A stretch of 64,000 nucleotides of DNA, taken from the NCBI RefSeq assembly GCF_900114345.1, contig NZ_FOZJ01000003.1, positions 558,001 to 622,000 on the forward strand, in the 5' to 3' direction. This DNA comes from Microbacterium sp. cf046 (GTDB lineage: Bacteria > Actinomycetota > Actinomycetes > Actinomycetales > Microbacteriaceae). Of this stretch, positions 32,533-41,824 are shown one piece after another (within the stretch, counting starts at the first letter, position 1; each line of letters opens with the position of its first letter). Below the pieces are notes generated by a model, which worked only from the letters and a program-made list of their open reading frames with translations, was not told the origin of the DNA and searched no databases. The translations under genes and the position numbers were made by a program.

Positions 32533-33687
32533 ATGCGCATCCTGCACACCTCCGACTGGCACATCGGCCGGTCGTTCCACGGGCATTCCACGCTCGAGGC
32601 GCTGCGCGGCGTACTCGAGACGCTGGCCGTGCAGGTGCGCGAGAACGACGTCGACGTGGTCATCGTGGCCGGTGACGTGTTCGACTCAGCGGCTCCGGCA
32701 GCCGCGTGCTACACACTGCTCAGCGACACGCTGCGCGCGATCTCGGATGCCGGTGCGCACATCGTCGTGACGAGCGGAAACCACGATTCCGCCGCTCGGC
32801 TCGGCTTCCAGTCCGCGCTGCTGCGAGACGGCATCCACGTCGTGACCGATCCGCTCTCCGCCGGCACCCCGATCTCGATCGACGACGAGCACGGTCCGGT
32901 GCACTTCTACGGCATCCCGTTCCTCGAGCCGGCGCTGGTGCGCCATCTCTGGGCCGAGACCGATCTGCGCTCCCAGCGCGCGGCGGTCGAGCACGCCATG
33001 GGACTGGTCCGCAGCGATCTCGCAGAGCGCGGCGGCCGCTCCGTTGCGATCTCGCACTGCTTCGCGGCGGGTGTGGAGGCCACTCCCGGTGTCGAGCGCG
33101 AGATCCGGCAGGGGAGCCTCGACGTGGTGCCGCTGTCGGTCTTCGACGGCCCCGACTACGTCGCGCTCGGGCACATCCACGGCAGACAGCAGATCTCGGA
33201 GCGCGTGCGCTATGCCGGCGCACCGCTGCACTACAGCTTCGGCGAGGCCGACAAGCCGCGGGGCTCGTGGCTCGTCGAGCTCGACGCCGAGGGGCTCGCC
33301 TCCGTCGAGTGGATCGAACTCCCCGTCCCGCGCCGGCTCTCGACGATCCGCGCATCCCTCGACGAGCTCCTGGGTGACCCGCGATTCGCGGCGCACGAAG
33401 ACGCGTGGGTCTGCGCCCAGTACACAGACCCCACCCCTCAGCCCGATCCGATGCGGCGCCTGCAGGCCAGATTCGCGTTCTGCGCGACGGTGATGCACAC
33501 GCCCGAAGGCGTTCGCGGCCCCGACGGGCTCACCTACTCCCGCCGCGTCCGCGCGGCGCGCAGCGACGCCGAGCTCGTCGATGCGTTCCTGGCTCACGTG
33601 CGAGACGGCGAGGGTGCGACGGATGCCGAGGCGGAGGTCATCCGCGATGTGATCGACGAGCGCTCGCTCGTGGAGGCGACATCGTGA
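32533..33687 (+). CDS. sbcD: SbcD, nuclease subunit of the SbcCD complex
   Basis: A 384-residue Mre11-type phosphodiesterase. Metal-binding motifs are all visible: Asp-Trp-His-Ile-Gly, Gly-Asp-Val-Phe-Asp, Gly-Asn-His-Asp, Ser-His-Cys-Phe and Gly-His-Ile-His. With SbcC it opens hairpins and degrades DNA ends with blocked termini. ATG at 32533 starts with Met-Arg-Ile-Leu-His-Thr-Ser-Asp, the usual beginning; upstream residues are a shadow. The sbcC gene starts 10 bases after the stop. Confidence 0.95.
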   Translation: MRILHTSDWHIGRSFHGHSTLEALRGVLETLAVQVRENDVDVVIVAGDVFDSAAPAAACYTLLSDTLRAISDAGAHIVVTSGNHDSAARLGFQSALLRDGIHVVTDPLSAGTPISIDDEHGPVHFYGIPFLEPALVRHLWAETDLRSQRAAVEHAMGLVRSDLAERGGRSVAISHCFAAGVEATPGVEREIRQGSLDVVPLSVFDGPDYVALGHIHGRQQISERVRYAGAPLHYSFGEADKPRGSWLVELDAEGLASVEWIELPVPRRLSTIRASLDELLGDPRFAAHEDAWVCAQYTDPTPQPDPMRRLQARFAFCATVMHTPEGVRGPDGLTYSRRVRAARSDAELVDAFLAHVRDGEGATDAEAEVIRDVIDERSLVEATS

Positions 33688-33697
33688 TGGTGACACC

Positions 33698-36697
33698 GTG
33701 AGGCTCCACCGGCTCGAGCTCGAGGGGTTCGGTCCGTTCCGCGAGCGGCAGGTGGTGGACTTCGACGCGTTCGCCGCCGACGGGATCTTCCTGATCGCCG
33801 GACGCACCGGAGCGGGCAAGTCGAGCGTGCTCGACGGCGTCTGCTTCGCCCTCTACGGCGGCGCACCGCGGTACGACGGCGCCGAGAAGCGGCTGCGCAG
33901 CGACCACTGCGCTCCGGAGGATCCGACATCCGTGACCGTCGAATTCAGCGCCGCCGGCACCCGGTGGCGGGTGACCCGATCGCCCGAGTACGAGCGGCCG
34001 AAGCAGCGCGGAAACGGCCTGACGACAGAGCCCCACCGCGCGCAGCTCGACGAACTCGTGAGCGGCTCGTGGGTGGGCCGCGCCGCCCGACCCGTCGATG
34101 TCGCGCGAGAGCTCGACGAGATCCTGGGGCTGAATCAGCAGCAGTTCCTCCAGGTCATCCTGCTCGCCCAGGGCCGGTTCGCCGAGTTCCTGCTCGCCAA
34201 GAACGACGACCGGCAGCGCCTCCTTCGCAAGCTGTTCGGGACCCGCACGTACGAGGACTACCAGAACGCGCTCGAACTGCGACGCAGGGACGCCGAGCGT
34301 GCCCTCGCCGCGGCCGGCGACGGCGTGCTCCTGCTCCTCGGCGAAGCGGAGCGCCTCATCGAGGCCGACGGTCTCGGCGGCGACGGGGAAGACGGGTCCG
34401 TCTCCGCGGAGGGGACTCCCGCCCGGTTCGCCGCCGGCGAGCGCGCTGTGCAGCGGGCCGCCTATCGCGCGGACACGCTCGTCCGCGAGCGGGATGCCGC
34501 GGATGCCGCGCATCGGGCAGCCGATGTCTCGCACAGCGCGGCGAAGTCCCTCCGCGAGATGCAGGAGCAGCGCGCCCGGTCCCGAGGAGCACTCGCCGCG
34601 CTCGAGGCGAAGTCGCCGACCGTGGCGACGGATCGCGAGACGCTCGACCGGGCGACGGCGGCCGAGGCCCTTCGCGCGCCGATCGAGTCGACGGCGCGTG
34701 CGGCCGACGCCTCCGCTGCAGCCGCCGAAGTCGAAACGGCGGCGCTGGCGGCCTGGGTCGCGGCGGGTGAGATCGCGGATGCCGCAGGCGTCGCCATCCG
34801 AATCGACGAACTGGCCGGCGACCTCGCCGTCGCGACGGCGGCGTCGGCGCAGGAGCGCGACCTCGACGCGTCGGAGTCGGCGATCGGAGAGACGCGCACT
34901 CGCATCGGAGAGTTCGAAGCACTCCTTGCGGCGATCGATGCGCACCGCGAGGGGTTTCCTGCGCGGGCCGCAGAGATCGATGCGGAGCTCGCCGCCCTGG
35001 CCGAAATCGCCGGAACGCACGCGTCGGCCCGGACGCAGCTCACCGAACTGACCGCACGCCTCGCGGCCGCCCAGGAAGCGGCGCGGCTCGCATCCGCCCA
35101 GCGGGATGCCGACACCGCGCACGCCGCGACGCTCGTCGAGCTCGAGCAGTCGGCGGCTGCGATGACCGCACTCCTCCGTCGCCGGCTCGCCGGGCATGCG
35201 GGCGAGCTCGCCGCCGCGCTCGTCGACGGTGAGGCATGCTCCGTGTGCGGGTCGACCGAGCACCCTCGCCCGGCCGAGGCGACAGTCGAGCCCGTCACGG
35301 ACGGCGACCTCGCCGAAGCCGAACTGGTCAAGGATGCCGCGGCGGTTTCGGAACGCGCGGCGTCCGAGGCGGCCCGCGATGCGCGGGCCGCTCACGGTGC
35401 GGCAGCCGCGCGCGCGGGCGGGGAGGACCCCGAAACCCTCGGCACCGCGCTGGCGCTCGCCGAAGCCGCGGTCACCGCGGCCGAGCAGGCGGCGACGGCA
35501 CGCGAGCGACTGAGCGCCACGCGCCGGCAGCTCGTCGAGGCCGATGCCGCCGCGGCGGCCGAACGCGTGGAGCTCGCGGCCGAGCTCGCGGCCGCGCGCG
35601 AGGCGCTCGCCGCACTGGTCGAGCACGTCTCCGGTGCCCGTCGTGCCGTCGTTGCGGCTCGGGGGCCGTTCCGCACGGTCGCCGAGCGCATCGCGGACGC
35701 GACCCGCCGCCGCCGCCTCGGCCAGACCTTGGCCGACGCCCACGCCGATTCGGCGGTGCGCCGAGCTGCGGCGGAGGATGCCCGCACCGACCGGGACGCG
35801 CGGGTCGCGGCATCCGACTTCGCCGGCGTCGAGGACGCGACGGCCGCGCTTCGCGACGCGCCATCCCGGGCAGCGCTCGACGAGCGGATCCGCGAGCACG
35901 ATGCCGCGCTCCGCGCCGAGCGCGACCGACTCCGCGATCTGGAACTCGCTCTGGCCGGTGCTCCTGATGAGCTCGTGGACCTCACCATCACCGCGACCGC
36001 ACTCGCCGATGCGCGGGAGCGCTGGAGTGGGACCGTGGATGCCGCCGCCCACGCGGCGCAGACGCTCACCCGCTTGCGCGACCTGCTGATGCGCGCTTCG
36101 CAGGCCGATTCGGAGATCTCCGGACTCGTGCAGGAGCACGCGGTCATCTCCCGCCTGGCCAACACCGTCGCCGGCAAGGCACCGAACACCCATCGCATGA
36201 CCCTCGAATCGTTCGTGCTCGCCGCCGAGCTCGAGGAGATCGTCGAGGCGGCGAACCTCCGCCTCGACGACATGTCTTCGGGGCGGTACCGGCTGCAGCA
36301 CACCGACGCACGTGCCGCACGGGGCGCCGCATCCGGACTCGGGCTCGAGATCATGGATGCGCACACCGGGTACGCGCGGCCGGCGCAGTCGCTGTCGGGG
36401 GGCGAGACCTTCCTCGCGTCCCTGTCACTCGCGCTCGGGCTGGCGGAGGTCGTCACCGCGCGCGCCGGCGGCGTGAGACTGGACACGCTGTTCATCGACG
36501 AGGGCTTCGGCTCGCTCGACGACGACACGCTCGACCTCGCCATGCGCACGCTCGACGAGCTCCGGCAGGGCGGGCGCACGGTCGGACTCATCAGCCACGT
36601 GCAGGCGATGAAGGAACAGCTTCCGGCGCAGCTGATCGTAGAGGCGACGCCGCAGGGTCCGAGCGTCATCCGGCAGGATCTCGTCCCGACGGTCTGA
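33698..36697 (+). CDS. sbcC: SbcC, ATPase subunit of the SbcCD complex
   Basis: A 999-residue SMC-like ATPase. Walker A Gly-Arg-Thr-Gly-Ala-Gly-Lys-Ser is at residues 35-42, the Gln-rich Q-loop lies near 146-155, and long Ala/Glu/Arg coiled coils surround a zinc hook Cys-Ser-Val-Cys near 513-516. The ABC signature Leu-Ser-Gly-Gly-Glu and Walker B Leu-Phe-Ile-Asp-Glu-Gly-Phe-Gly-Ser-Leu-Asp close it. GTG at 33698 is the only in-frame start close to sbcD. The coiled-coil arms are shorter than in some members, giving a complete but compact protein. Confidence 0.95.
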   Translation: MRLHRLELEGFGPFRERQVVDFDAFAADGIFLIAGRTGAGKSSVLDGVCFALYGGAPRYDGAEKRLRSDHCAPEDPTSVTVEFSAAGTRWRVTRSPEYERPKQRGNGLTTEPHRAQLDELVSGSWVGRAARPVDVARELDEILGLNQQQFLQVILLAQGRFAEFLLAKNDDRQRLLRKLFGTRTYEDYQNALELRRRDAERALAAAGDGVLLLLGEAERLIEADGLGGDGEDGSVSAEGTPARFAAGERAVQRAAYRADTLVRERDAADAAHRAADVSHSAAKSLREMQEQRARSRGALAALEAKSPTVATDRETLDRATAAEALRAPIESTARAADASAAAAEVETAALAAWVAAGEIADAAGVAIRIDELAGDLAVATAASAQERDLDASESAIGETRTRIGEFEALLAAIDAHREGFPARAAEIDAELAALAEIAGTHASARTQLTELTARLAAAQEAARLASAQRDADTAHAATLVELEQSAAAMTALLRRRLAGHAGELAAALVDGEACSVCGSTEHPRPAEATVEPVTDGDLAEAELVKDAAAVSERAASEAARDARAAHGAAAARAGGEDPETLGTALALAEAAVTAAEQAATARERLSATRRQLVEADAAAAAERVELAAELAAAREALAALVEHVSGARRAVVAARGPFRTVAERIADATRRRRLGQTLADAHADSAVRRAAAEDARTDRDARVAASDFAGVEDATAALRDAPSRAALDERIREHDAALRAERDRLRDLELALAGAPDELVDLTITATALADARERWSGTVDAAAHAAQTLTRLRDLLMRASQADSEISGLVQEHAVISRLANTVAGKAPNTHRMTLESFVLAAELEEIVEAANLRLDDMSSGRYRLQHTDARAARGAASGLGLEIMDAHTGYARPAQSLSGGETFLASLSLALGLAEVVTARAGGVRLDTLFIDEGFGSLDDDTLDLAMRTLDELRQGGRTVGLISHVQAMKEQLPAQLIVEATPQGPSVIRQDLVPTV

Positions 36698-36715
36698 CGT
36701 GCCGCGCCCGCGATC

Positions 36716-36721
36716 TAGGCT
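36716..36721 (+). promoter_or_regulatory. Leaderless -10 box
   Basis: TAGGCT six bases before the GTG at 36728. Confidence 0.5.
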
Positions 36722-36727
36722 GGAGTC

Positions 36728-36916
36728 GTGAACAAGGGAACGATCTGGACCATCGTCGGCGTCATCGTGGCAGTGCTGATCGCGTGGTTCCTGGTGACAG
36801 TGCTGTTCTCGGTGCTGGCGTTCCTCGTCAAGCTCCTGATCGTCGCCGTCGTCGCGGTGATCGTGTTCTTCGTGCTGCGCATGATCTTCTCGCACAGCGG
36901 CGACTCGGACTCCTGA
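36728..36916 (+). CDS. Small hydrophobic membrane protein
   Basis: A 62-residue hypothetical protein that is almost entirely two hydrophobic helices (about residues 7-28 and 31-53) with a short Ser/Asp tail. No family is recognised. The GTG start fits a leaderless transcript. It lies between sbcC and the convergent nucleosidase gene with no operon partner. Confidence 0.65.
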   Translation: MNKGTIWTIVGVIVAVLIAWFLVTVLFSVLAFLVKLLIVAVVAVIVFFVLRMIFSHSGDSDS

Positions 36917-36949
36917 GAGTCCGCGGCCGCCGGTTCGCGACGGTCCGGG

Positions 36950-37507
36950 TCAGACGCCGTACTCGGCGAGCATCCATGCGCGCAGCTGCACGCTGCAGGC
37001 GGTGACGGCCGTCCGCCAGTCGGTGATCGCGTCGTCCTGCGCGCGATCCGACACCGCCTTGATCACGCGGATCGGCACGTCGAACTGCGCAGCCACCCAG
37101 GCGTAGGCGTAGGTCTCCATGTCGACCATGCCGGCGCCGAGCGGGCGGATCACGGCGACCGCCTCGGCATCGTCGACGAAATGGTCACCGGTCGCGATCG
37201 TGACGCCCTCTCGACCGAGGTCCACGCGCGCCGGAAGCGACACGTGCTGACCCACGATCCCGTCGATGTCGGTGACATCGTGCTGGATCGCCGCGTCGAT
37301 CTCGTACACGACGCCGTCCAGCCGGGCATCGATCGCCCCGGCCGTGCCGACGACGACGATCTCGTCGTATTCGCGTGCATCCAGCGCGCGGGTGAGCGCA
37401 TACGTCGCCTGGAGCTTGCCGGGTCCGGTCACCAGTCGATCGAAACCGGGCAGCTCGGGCGGAAAGGCGACGAGCTCGGCTTCGAGGGCCGCGACGAGGA
37501 GTTTCAC
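36950..37507 (-). CDS. MTA/SAH nucleosidase-like phosphorylase-superfamily protein
   Basis: A 185-residue nucleosidase. It begins Lys-Leu-Leu-Val-Ala-Ala-Leu-Glu-Ala-Glu; the substrate motif Val-Asp-Met-Glu-Thr and the catalytic Asp in Ala-Val-Ser-Asp-Arg-Ala are present. Hydrolysis of methylthioadenosine or S-adenosylhomocysteine is expected, though it is shorter than E. coli Pfs, and related actinobacterial forms lack a tested substrate. GTG at 37507 overlaps the stop of the lipase-maturation-factor gene as GTGA. Confidence 0.82.
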   Translation of the reverse strand: MKLLVAALEAELVAFPPELPGFDRLVTGPGKLQATYALTRALDAREYDEIVVVGTAGAIDARLDGVVYEIDAAIQHDVTDIDGIVGQHVSLPARVDLGREGVTIATGDHFVDDAEAVAVIRPLGAGMVDMETYAYAWVAAQFDVPIRVIKAVSDRAQDDAITDWRTAVTACSVQLRAWMLAEYGV

Positions 37508-39009
37508 CGGTCCATCCTGCCAGGCTCCCGCAGAGCCACCGGACCCATCACCGGTCGCGCGCGGTCGCGGCGCCATCGAGCATGGTCCTCCCGGAACTCG
37601 GCGCGGGTGGTGAACCTGTAGCGATACGAGACCGCGCGCACCCAGCGCGGACGCGCGCCGTCGAACGGATCGGCCGCGAGCAGCCGGAGCGTGCGCGGGT
37701 CGGCCTCGAGCAGTCTGACCAGGAACACCGTGAACCAGTCCTCCAGCGGGTGGCCGAGCGGCAGGAACCACATCAGCCAGTCCAGCCGGAGGTGATAGGG
37801 CGCGAATTGACGGGGGATGCGGTGGATCTCGCCCGGCTTGCCCTTGAAGGTGTACTCGACCCAGGTCGCGGCATCCGGATCACCGTCCACTGTTCCCTCG
37901 ACGACGATCTCGATGCGCTCCCTGGTCACCGTGCCGAACGCGCCGTAGGCGTTCGCGAGCTGCCACCGGTTGAAGCTCGCGTTCATGAGCTGCCGTCGCG
38001 CGAACAGATTGCGCAGCGCCGGCCAGCTCAGCAGGACGAAGAGCATGCCGACCGCGCTCGTCGCGATGAGCCAGTACAGCGGCAGACCGTCGATCCGCCA
38101 AGGCGGCGATGACGCTTCCGGCGGTCGGGCGGGAGTTCCGATGCCCGGGATGCCGATCGCCGAGAACGCGATCACGATCGTCGCCCAGTTCAACCACGCG
38201 AAGTTGCCGGTCGCCACGAGCCAGAGCTGGGTGGCGATCACGATCGCCGCAGCGACGGCGCCGACGACCGCCGGCACCCGGCCGGGAACCCACAGCCCGA
38301 GGATCGGGGCGAACAGGAACCACGGCACCACGAGCTGCGCGAAGTGGTTGCCGATCACCTCGCCCTTGTGGAACCAGCGGGGCAGCAGGTGCGCCTGCCG
38401 GCTGAGCGGCCCCGGCATCGGCTGGGTCTCGTGGTGATAGGTGAGCGCGGTGAGGTCGCGCCACTCGCTCCCGCCGCGGATCTTGATCATGCCGGCGCCG
38501 AACTCGAGCCGCAACAGCAGCCACCAGAACAGCACGATGACCACCGTCGGAGGGGGCTGCGCATCCGAGCCGAGGAATGCGGCGAGGAAGCCGGCTTCGA
38601 GCAGCAGCATCTCCCACCCGAACGAGTAGAAGGTCTGCCCGATGCTCACGATCGACATGTACGCGCCCCACAGGATGAGGAACGCGATCATCGGCACCCA
38701 TGGCGGCGCCAGCTGCGGGATGCCGCACACCAGGATCGCCGAGACCACGATGCCGCCGATGCACAGCCCGACCAGGCGTCGATCGGTGTAGCGAACCCAC
38801 CGGAACACGGTCGGCCGCAGCAGTCGTGCGGCGCGCTCGGATGTGCGCGCCCAGTCGAGCAGTTCGGGCGCCGGCAGCATGCCGCGCTCGCCGAGGAGCG
38901 GGCGGAACTGGTTCAGCGTCGAGATGAAGGCGACCAGGTACAGCGCGGCGATGCCTCGCTGCAGCATCTGCCGAGCGAACTCGAAGTCGACTGCCGCGAA
39001 ACCGTCCAC
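37504..39009 (-). CDS. Lipase maturation factor family membrane protein
   Basis: A 501-residue protein related to animal LMF1/LMF2. Several membrane helices fill residues 20-330, followed by a soluble C-terminal domain with Tyr-Thr-Phe-Lys-Gly-Lys-Pro-Gly and Tyr-His-Leu-Arg-Leu-Asp-Trp, both family landmarks. Animal members mature lipases in the ER; the bacterial role is unknown. GTG at 39009 lies four bases after the stop of the FAD oxidoreductase gene, and the stop overlaps the nucleosidase start, so the three genes form a tight operon. Confidence 0.85.
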   Translation of the reverse strand: MDGFAAVDFEFARQMLQRGIAALYLVAFISTLNQFRPLLGERGMLPAPELLDWARTSERAARLLRPTVFRWVRYTDRRLVGLCIGGIVVSAILVCGIPQLAPPWVPMIAFLILWGAYMSIVSIGQTFYSFGWEMLLLEAGFLAAFLGSDAQPPPTVVIVLFWWLLLRLEFGAGMIKIRGGSEWRDLTALTYHHETQPMPGPLSRQAHLLPRWFHKGEVIGNHFAQLVVPWFLFAPILGLWVPGRVPAVVGAVAAAIVIATQLWLVATGNFAWLNWATIVIAFSAIGIPGIGTPARPPEASSPPWRIDGLPLYWLIATSAVGMLFVLLSWPALRNLFARRQLMNASFNRWQLANAYGAFGTVTRERIEIVVEGTVDGDPDAATWVEYTFKGKPGEIHRIPRQFAPYHLRLDWLMWFLPLGHPLEDWFTVFLVRLLEADPRTLRLLAADPFDGARPRWVRAVSYRYRFTTRAEFREDHARWRRDRARPVMGPVALREPGRMDR

Positions 39010-39013
39010 GACC

Positions 39014-40477
39014 TCACGTCCGGAACAGATCCGCGGGGTCGACCCGCACACCGGCGGTGTCGCGAAGCGCCTGTCGGGCGGCGTACCAGCCGGGCATGCC
39101 CGTCACACCCGGGCCGGGCGGTGTCGCCGCCGACGCGAGGTACACGCCACGCAGCGGCGTGCGCCAGGGTGCCGTGGAGACGATCGGCCGGCGGATCGCC
39201 TGTGCGAGGGTGAAGGACCCTCCGAGGATGTCGCCGCCGATGTCGGATGGATTGAACGCGACCCGCTTGGCGGCGGTCATGGCGTGCGAGGCCAGAATCC
39301 GGTCGCGGAACCCCGGAGCGAACCGCTCCACCTGCCGGATGACCGGTTCGGTCGGATCGAGCGCCGACTCGGCGGGAACGTGAATGTAGGCCCACAGCAC
39401 CTGCTTGCCGTCCGGGGCTCTTGTCGGGTCGAGCACGGACGGCTGCACGGCGAGGACGTAGGGGCGGTCCGTCATGGTCCCGCGTGCGACCGCGTTCTCG
39501 CTCGCCTCGACTTCCGCACGCGTCCCGCCGAGATGGACGGTGGGGGAGTGCGCGACGTCCGGATGCCGCCACGGCACGGGTCCGTCGAGCGCGAAGTCGA
39601 CCTTGGCCGCGGCAGGACCGTAACGGTAGCGCGCGATGGCGCGCGCGTACCGAGGCGGCAGGGCGGGATGGGTCAGCAGCAGGCGCGGGGACGTGTCCAG
39701 CAGCAGCAGGTCGCCGGCGGCCGGGTCTCCCCAATCGAGCTCGTCGATCGAAGTGACACGGTGCCCAGTGACTACCTCGCCGCCGTGCGCCCTGAGGTCG
39801 TCGACGAGCGCGTCCGCGATCCGCTGGGCTCCACCGCGGGGGAACGCCCATCCGTCGCCCGCATGGGCGTGCGCGGCGAGGAACAGGCCGGACGCGGCGG
39901 CGCTCAGCGACGGCAGGCGGCTGTTGGCGTGCGCGAACACTCCGCTCAGCAGGGCGTTCGCCTCCTCGGTTCTGAACGTGCCGCGTCCGAGATCCGTGCC
40001 GAGCTGCAGCGCCCGGAGCCCGAACCGGACCGTCGTGAGGGGATGCCGCGGCATGCGCAGCAGCTGCGACCCGGTGAAATCCACCACCGCGTCGAGGTGC
40101 GAGCTGAGCGGCCGCATGACCGCCAGCCATGCGGACGCGTCGCGACCAAGATCGCGCGCGGTGCGCTGGAGGTCTCGCCAGGAGATCGCGGCCTGGCCGC
40201 GGTCGAGCGGCTGCGCGTAGGAGATCTCCGGCGCGATCCATTCGATGCGCTGCCGCAGTCCGAACGCCCGGAAGAACGGTGAGCTGAGGGCCGCGGGATG
40301 GACCGCCGAGCCGACGTCGTGGAGGAACCCGGGAAGCGTCAGCTCGGCGGTGCGTGCGCCGCCGCCGATGCTCTCGGAGGCCTCCAGCACGCGCACGTCG
40401 TATCCCGCTCGGGCGAGGGCGACGGCGGCGGCGAGTCCGTTCGGCCCGCTGCCGATGACAGTCGCGCGCCTGGCCAT
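39014..40477 (-). CDS. Phytoene-dehydrogenase-like FAD oxidoreductase
   Basis: About 487 residues of the CrtI-like/NAD(P)-FAD amine-oxidase superfamily. The N-terminal FAD motif Gly-Ser-Gly-Pro-Asn-Gly-Leu is followed by a Glu-Ala-Ser acidic end and Gly-Gly-Gly-Ala-Arg-Thr; the C-terminal flavin segment Pro-Gly-Pro-Gly-Val-Thr-Gly-Met-Pro-Gly is clear. No carotenoid synthase gene is near, so it is probably not a carotenoid desaturase but a retinol-saturase- or pyridine-nucleotide-type oxidoreductase. GGAGG lies before the ATG. First gene of the operon. Confidence 0.87.
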   Translation of the reverse strand: MARRATVIGSGPNGLAAAVALARAGYDVRVLEASESIGGGARTAELTLPGFLHDVGSAVHPAALSSPFFRAFGLRQRIEWIAPEISYAQPLDRGQAAISWRDLQRTARDLGRDASAWLAVMRPLSSHLDAVVDFTGSQLLRMPRHPLTTVRFGLRALQLGTDLGRGTFRTEEANALLSGVFAHANSRLPSLSAAASGLFLAAHAHAGDGWAFPRGGAQRIADALVDDLRAHGGEVVTGHRVTSIDELDWGDPAAGDLLLLDTSPRLLLTHPALPPRYARAIARYRYGPAAAKVDFALDGPVPWRHPDVAHSPTVHLGGTRAEVEASENAVARGTMTDRPYVLAVQPSVLDPTRAPDGKQVLWAYIHVPAESALDPTEPVIRQVERFAPGFRDRILASHAMTAAKRVAFNPSDIGGDILGGSFTLAQAIRRPIVSTAPWRTPLRGVYLASAATPPGPGVTGMPGWYAARQALRDTAGVRVDPADLFRT

Positions 40478-40546
40478 GCCCTCATCCTCCCACCGCCGCG
40501 CGCGCGATCGAGGGGCTGTACAGCAACCGCGCCCGACGCTACGGGC

Positions 40547-40559
40547 CCGCTGCGAGCGG
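40547..40559 (-). terminator. Short hairpin after the serine-hydrolase-like gene
   Basis: CCGCT and AGCGG arms around GCG directly follow the stop of the lipoprotein gene. Weak; position may be off by one base. Confidence 0.3.
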
Positions 40560-41774
40560 TCAGCCCAGATCCACCGCGTTCTCCGGCGCGAGGATCGCAC
40601 TCAGCGGCTCGAAGAGCAGTGTGGACCGGTTCGAGGTGTCGTACTCCGGGGTGGTCGTGAAGTAGATGACCACCGTCAGCTCCTGATCACGCAGATAGCC
40701 GACCGACGCGTGGTAGCCCTGAAGCCCGGGAGCCGTCAGCAGCCAGTCGTTCACGACCGAGATCCCCATGCCGTAGTAGCGCTCGTCGGTGTTCGTGCCG
40801 AGACCGACGCTGGTCGGGGCGAGCTGCATCTCATGGCTCTCGTCCGAGAGAAGGGCGCCCGTTCCGACCGCCTCGATCAACGTGCGCAGGTCGTCCTGCG
40901 TGGAGCCCCACCCGCCGGCGAACGACGTCCACGACGGCTCCCAGAACGTCGCCTCCTCCCACACTCCGCGCTCGCCCGTGTAGGCGTGCAGGATCGGGTC
41001 GGGCAGGTAGGCATTCGCAGGCGACGTCGTCTCGTCCATGCCGAGGGGATCGAAGATGCCCTCCTGGACGAGGTCGGCGATGGGAGTGCCGGTCGCCACC
41101 TCGAGCACCTGGGCGAGGATCAGGATGTTGGTGTCCGAGAAGTTCCAGTCGGTCCCCGGCGTGTACATCGGTCCGCCGTCGACGCCGTAGGCGATGACGT
41201 CGTCGATGTCCCACCGCGCGAACGGGTCCTCATACAGCTTCGACTGGAATTCGGGGACGATCGTGTACTGCTGGTATCCGGATGTGCTGTGCGCGACCAT
41301 GTCGATCGTGATCTGATCGGCCGATGGCAGGTCCGGCAGGTACTTCGACAGTGGATCGTCGAGCGCGACCGTGCCCTTCTCGACCTGCTGGAGCAGCACG
41401 GTCTCGACCATCGAATGGCCAACGTTGCCCGTGCGATGATGCATGTCCACCGTCGCGGGCACACCGGTGAGCGTCTCGCCGAGCGCGCCGACCAGCAGCG
41501 GGTCGCCCGCTCTCCAGACACCGATGATCACCGAGCCGAGCGACTCCGATTCGAAGACGGAGCGCACGACGTCCGCGGCCGCTCGGGCTTCGTCGGTGTC
41601 GGCGACGCACAGCGCTTCGGCCTCCGACGTGCCGTCCGGACACTCCGCGCCATCAGCAGCCGGAGCGCTCTCGGACGGGCTCGCGGCATCCTCGGGGGGA
41701 CCTGCCGTACAGGCGGAGATCGACGTCATGGTTGCGGCGATCACGACGGCACCCCACAGCACTGTGGCTCTCAT
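40560..41774 (-). CDS. Beta-lactamase-fold lipoprotein lacking the catalytic serine and lysine
   Basis: A 404-residue lipoprotein (lipobox Ser-Ile-Ser-Ala-Cys, Cys22) with a class C beta-lactamase/PBP4-like domain. Flanking landmarks are kept: Asp-Pro-Leu-Ser-Lys-Tyr-Leu-Pro, a Ser-Thr-Ser-Gly-Tyr loop and Phe-Asp-Pro-Leu-Gly-Met. But the Ser-x-x-Lys site is Asn117-Val-Gly-His120, the Tyr-x-Asn equivalent is Phe-Ser-Asp-Thr-Asn, and the His-x-Gly end is His-Ala-Ser-Val. It is probably a non-catalytic binding protein on the cell surface. Leaderless start, with a TAGCAT box at 41781-41786. Confidence 0.82.
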   Translation of the reverse strand: MRATVLWGAVVIAATMTSISACTAGPPEDAASPSESAPAADGAECPDGTSEAEALCVADTDEARAAADVVRSVFESESLGSVIIGVWRAGDPLLVGALGETLTGVPATVDMHHRTGNVGHSMVETVLLQQVEKGTVALDDPLSKYLPDLPSADQITIDMVAHSTSGYQQYTIVPEFQSKLYEDPFARWDIDDVIAYGVDGGPMYTPGTDWNFSDTNILILAQVLEVATGTPIADLVQEGIFDPLGMDETTSPANAYLPDPILHAYTGERGVWEEATFWEPSWTSFAGGWGSTQDDLRTLIEAVGTGALLSDESHEMQLAPTSVGLGTNTDERYYGMGISVVNDWLLTAPGLQGYHASVGYLRDQELTVVIYFTTTPEYDTSNRSTLLFEPLSAILAPENAVDLG

Positions 41775-41780
41775 GGCTGA

Positions 41781-41786
41781 ATGCTA
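41781..41786 (-). promoter_or_regulatory. Leaderless -10 box of the lipoprotein gene
   Basis: TAGCAT on the minus strand, six bases before the ATG at 41774. Confidence 0.45.
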
Positions 41787-41824
41787 TCGGCGCCCCACAG
41801 TGCCGCCCGCCTGCGTGGAAAGCG

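Noticed and set aside
33638-36364. Very long minus-strand open frame opposite sbcC
   Set aside because: It is a high-GC shadow of sbcC: no domain pattern, Arg/Gly-biased composition, and sbcC has full motifs.
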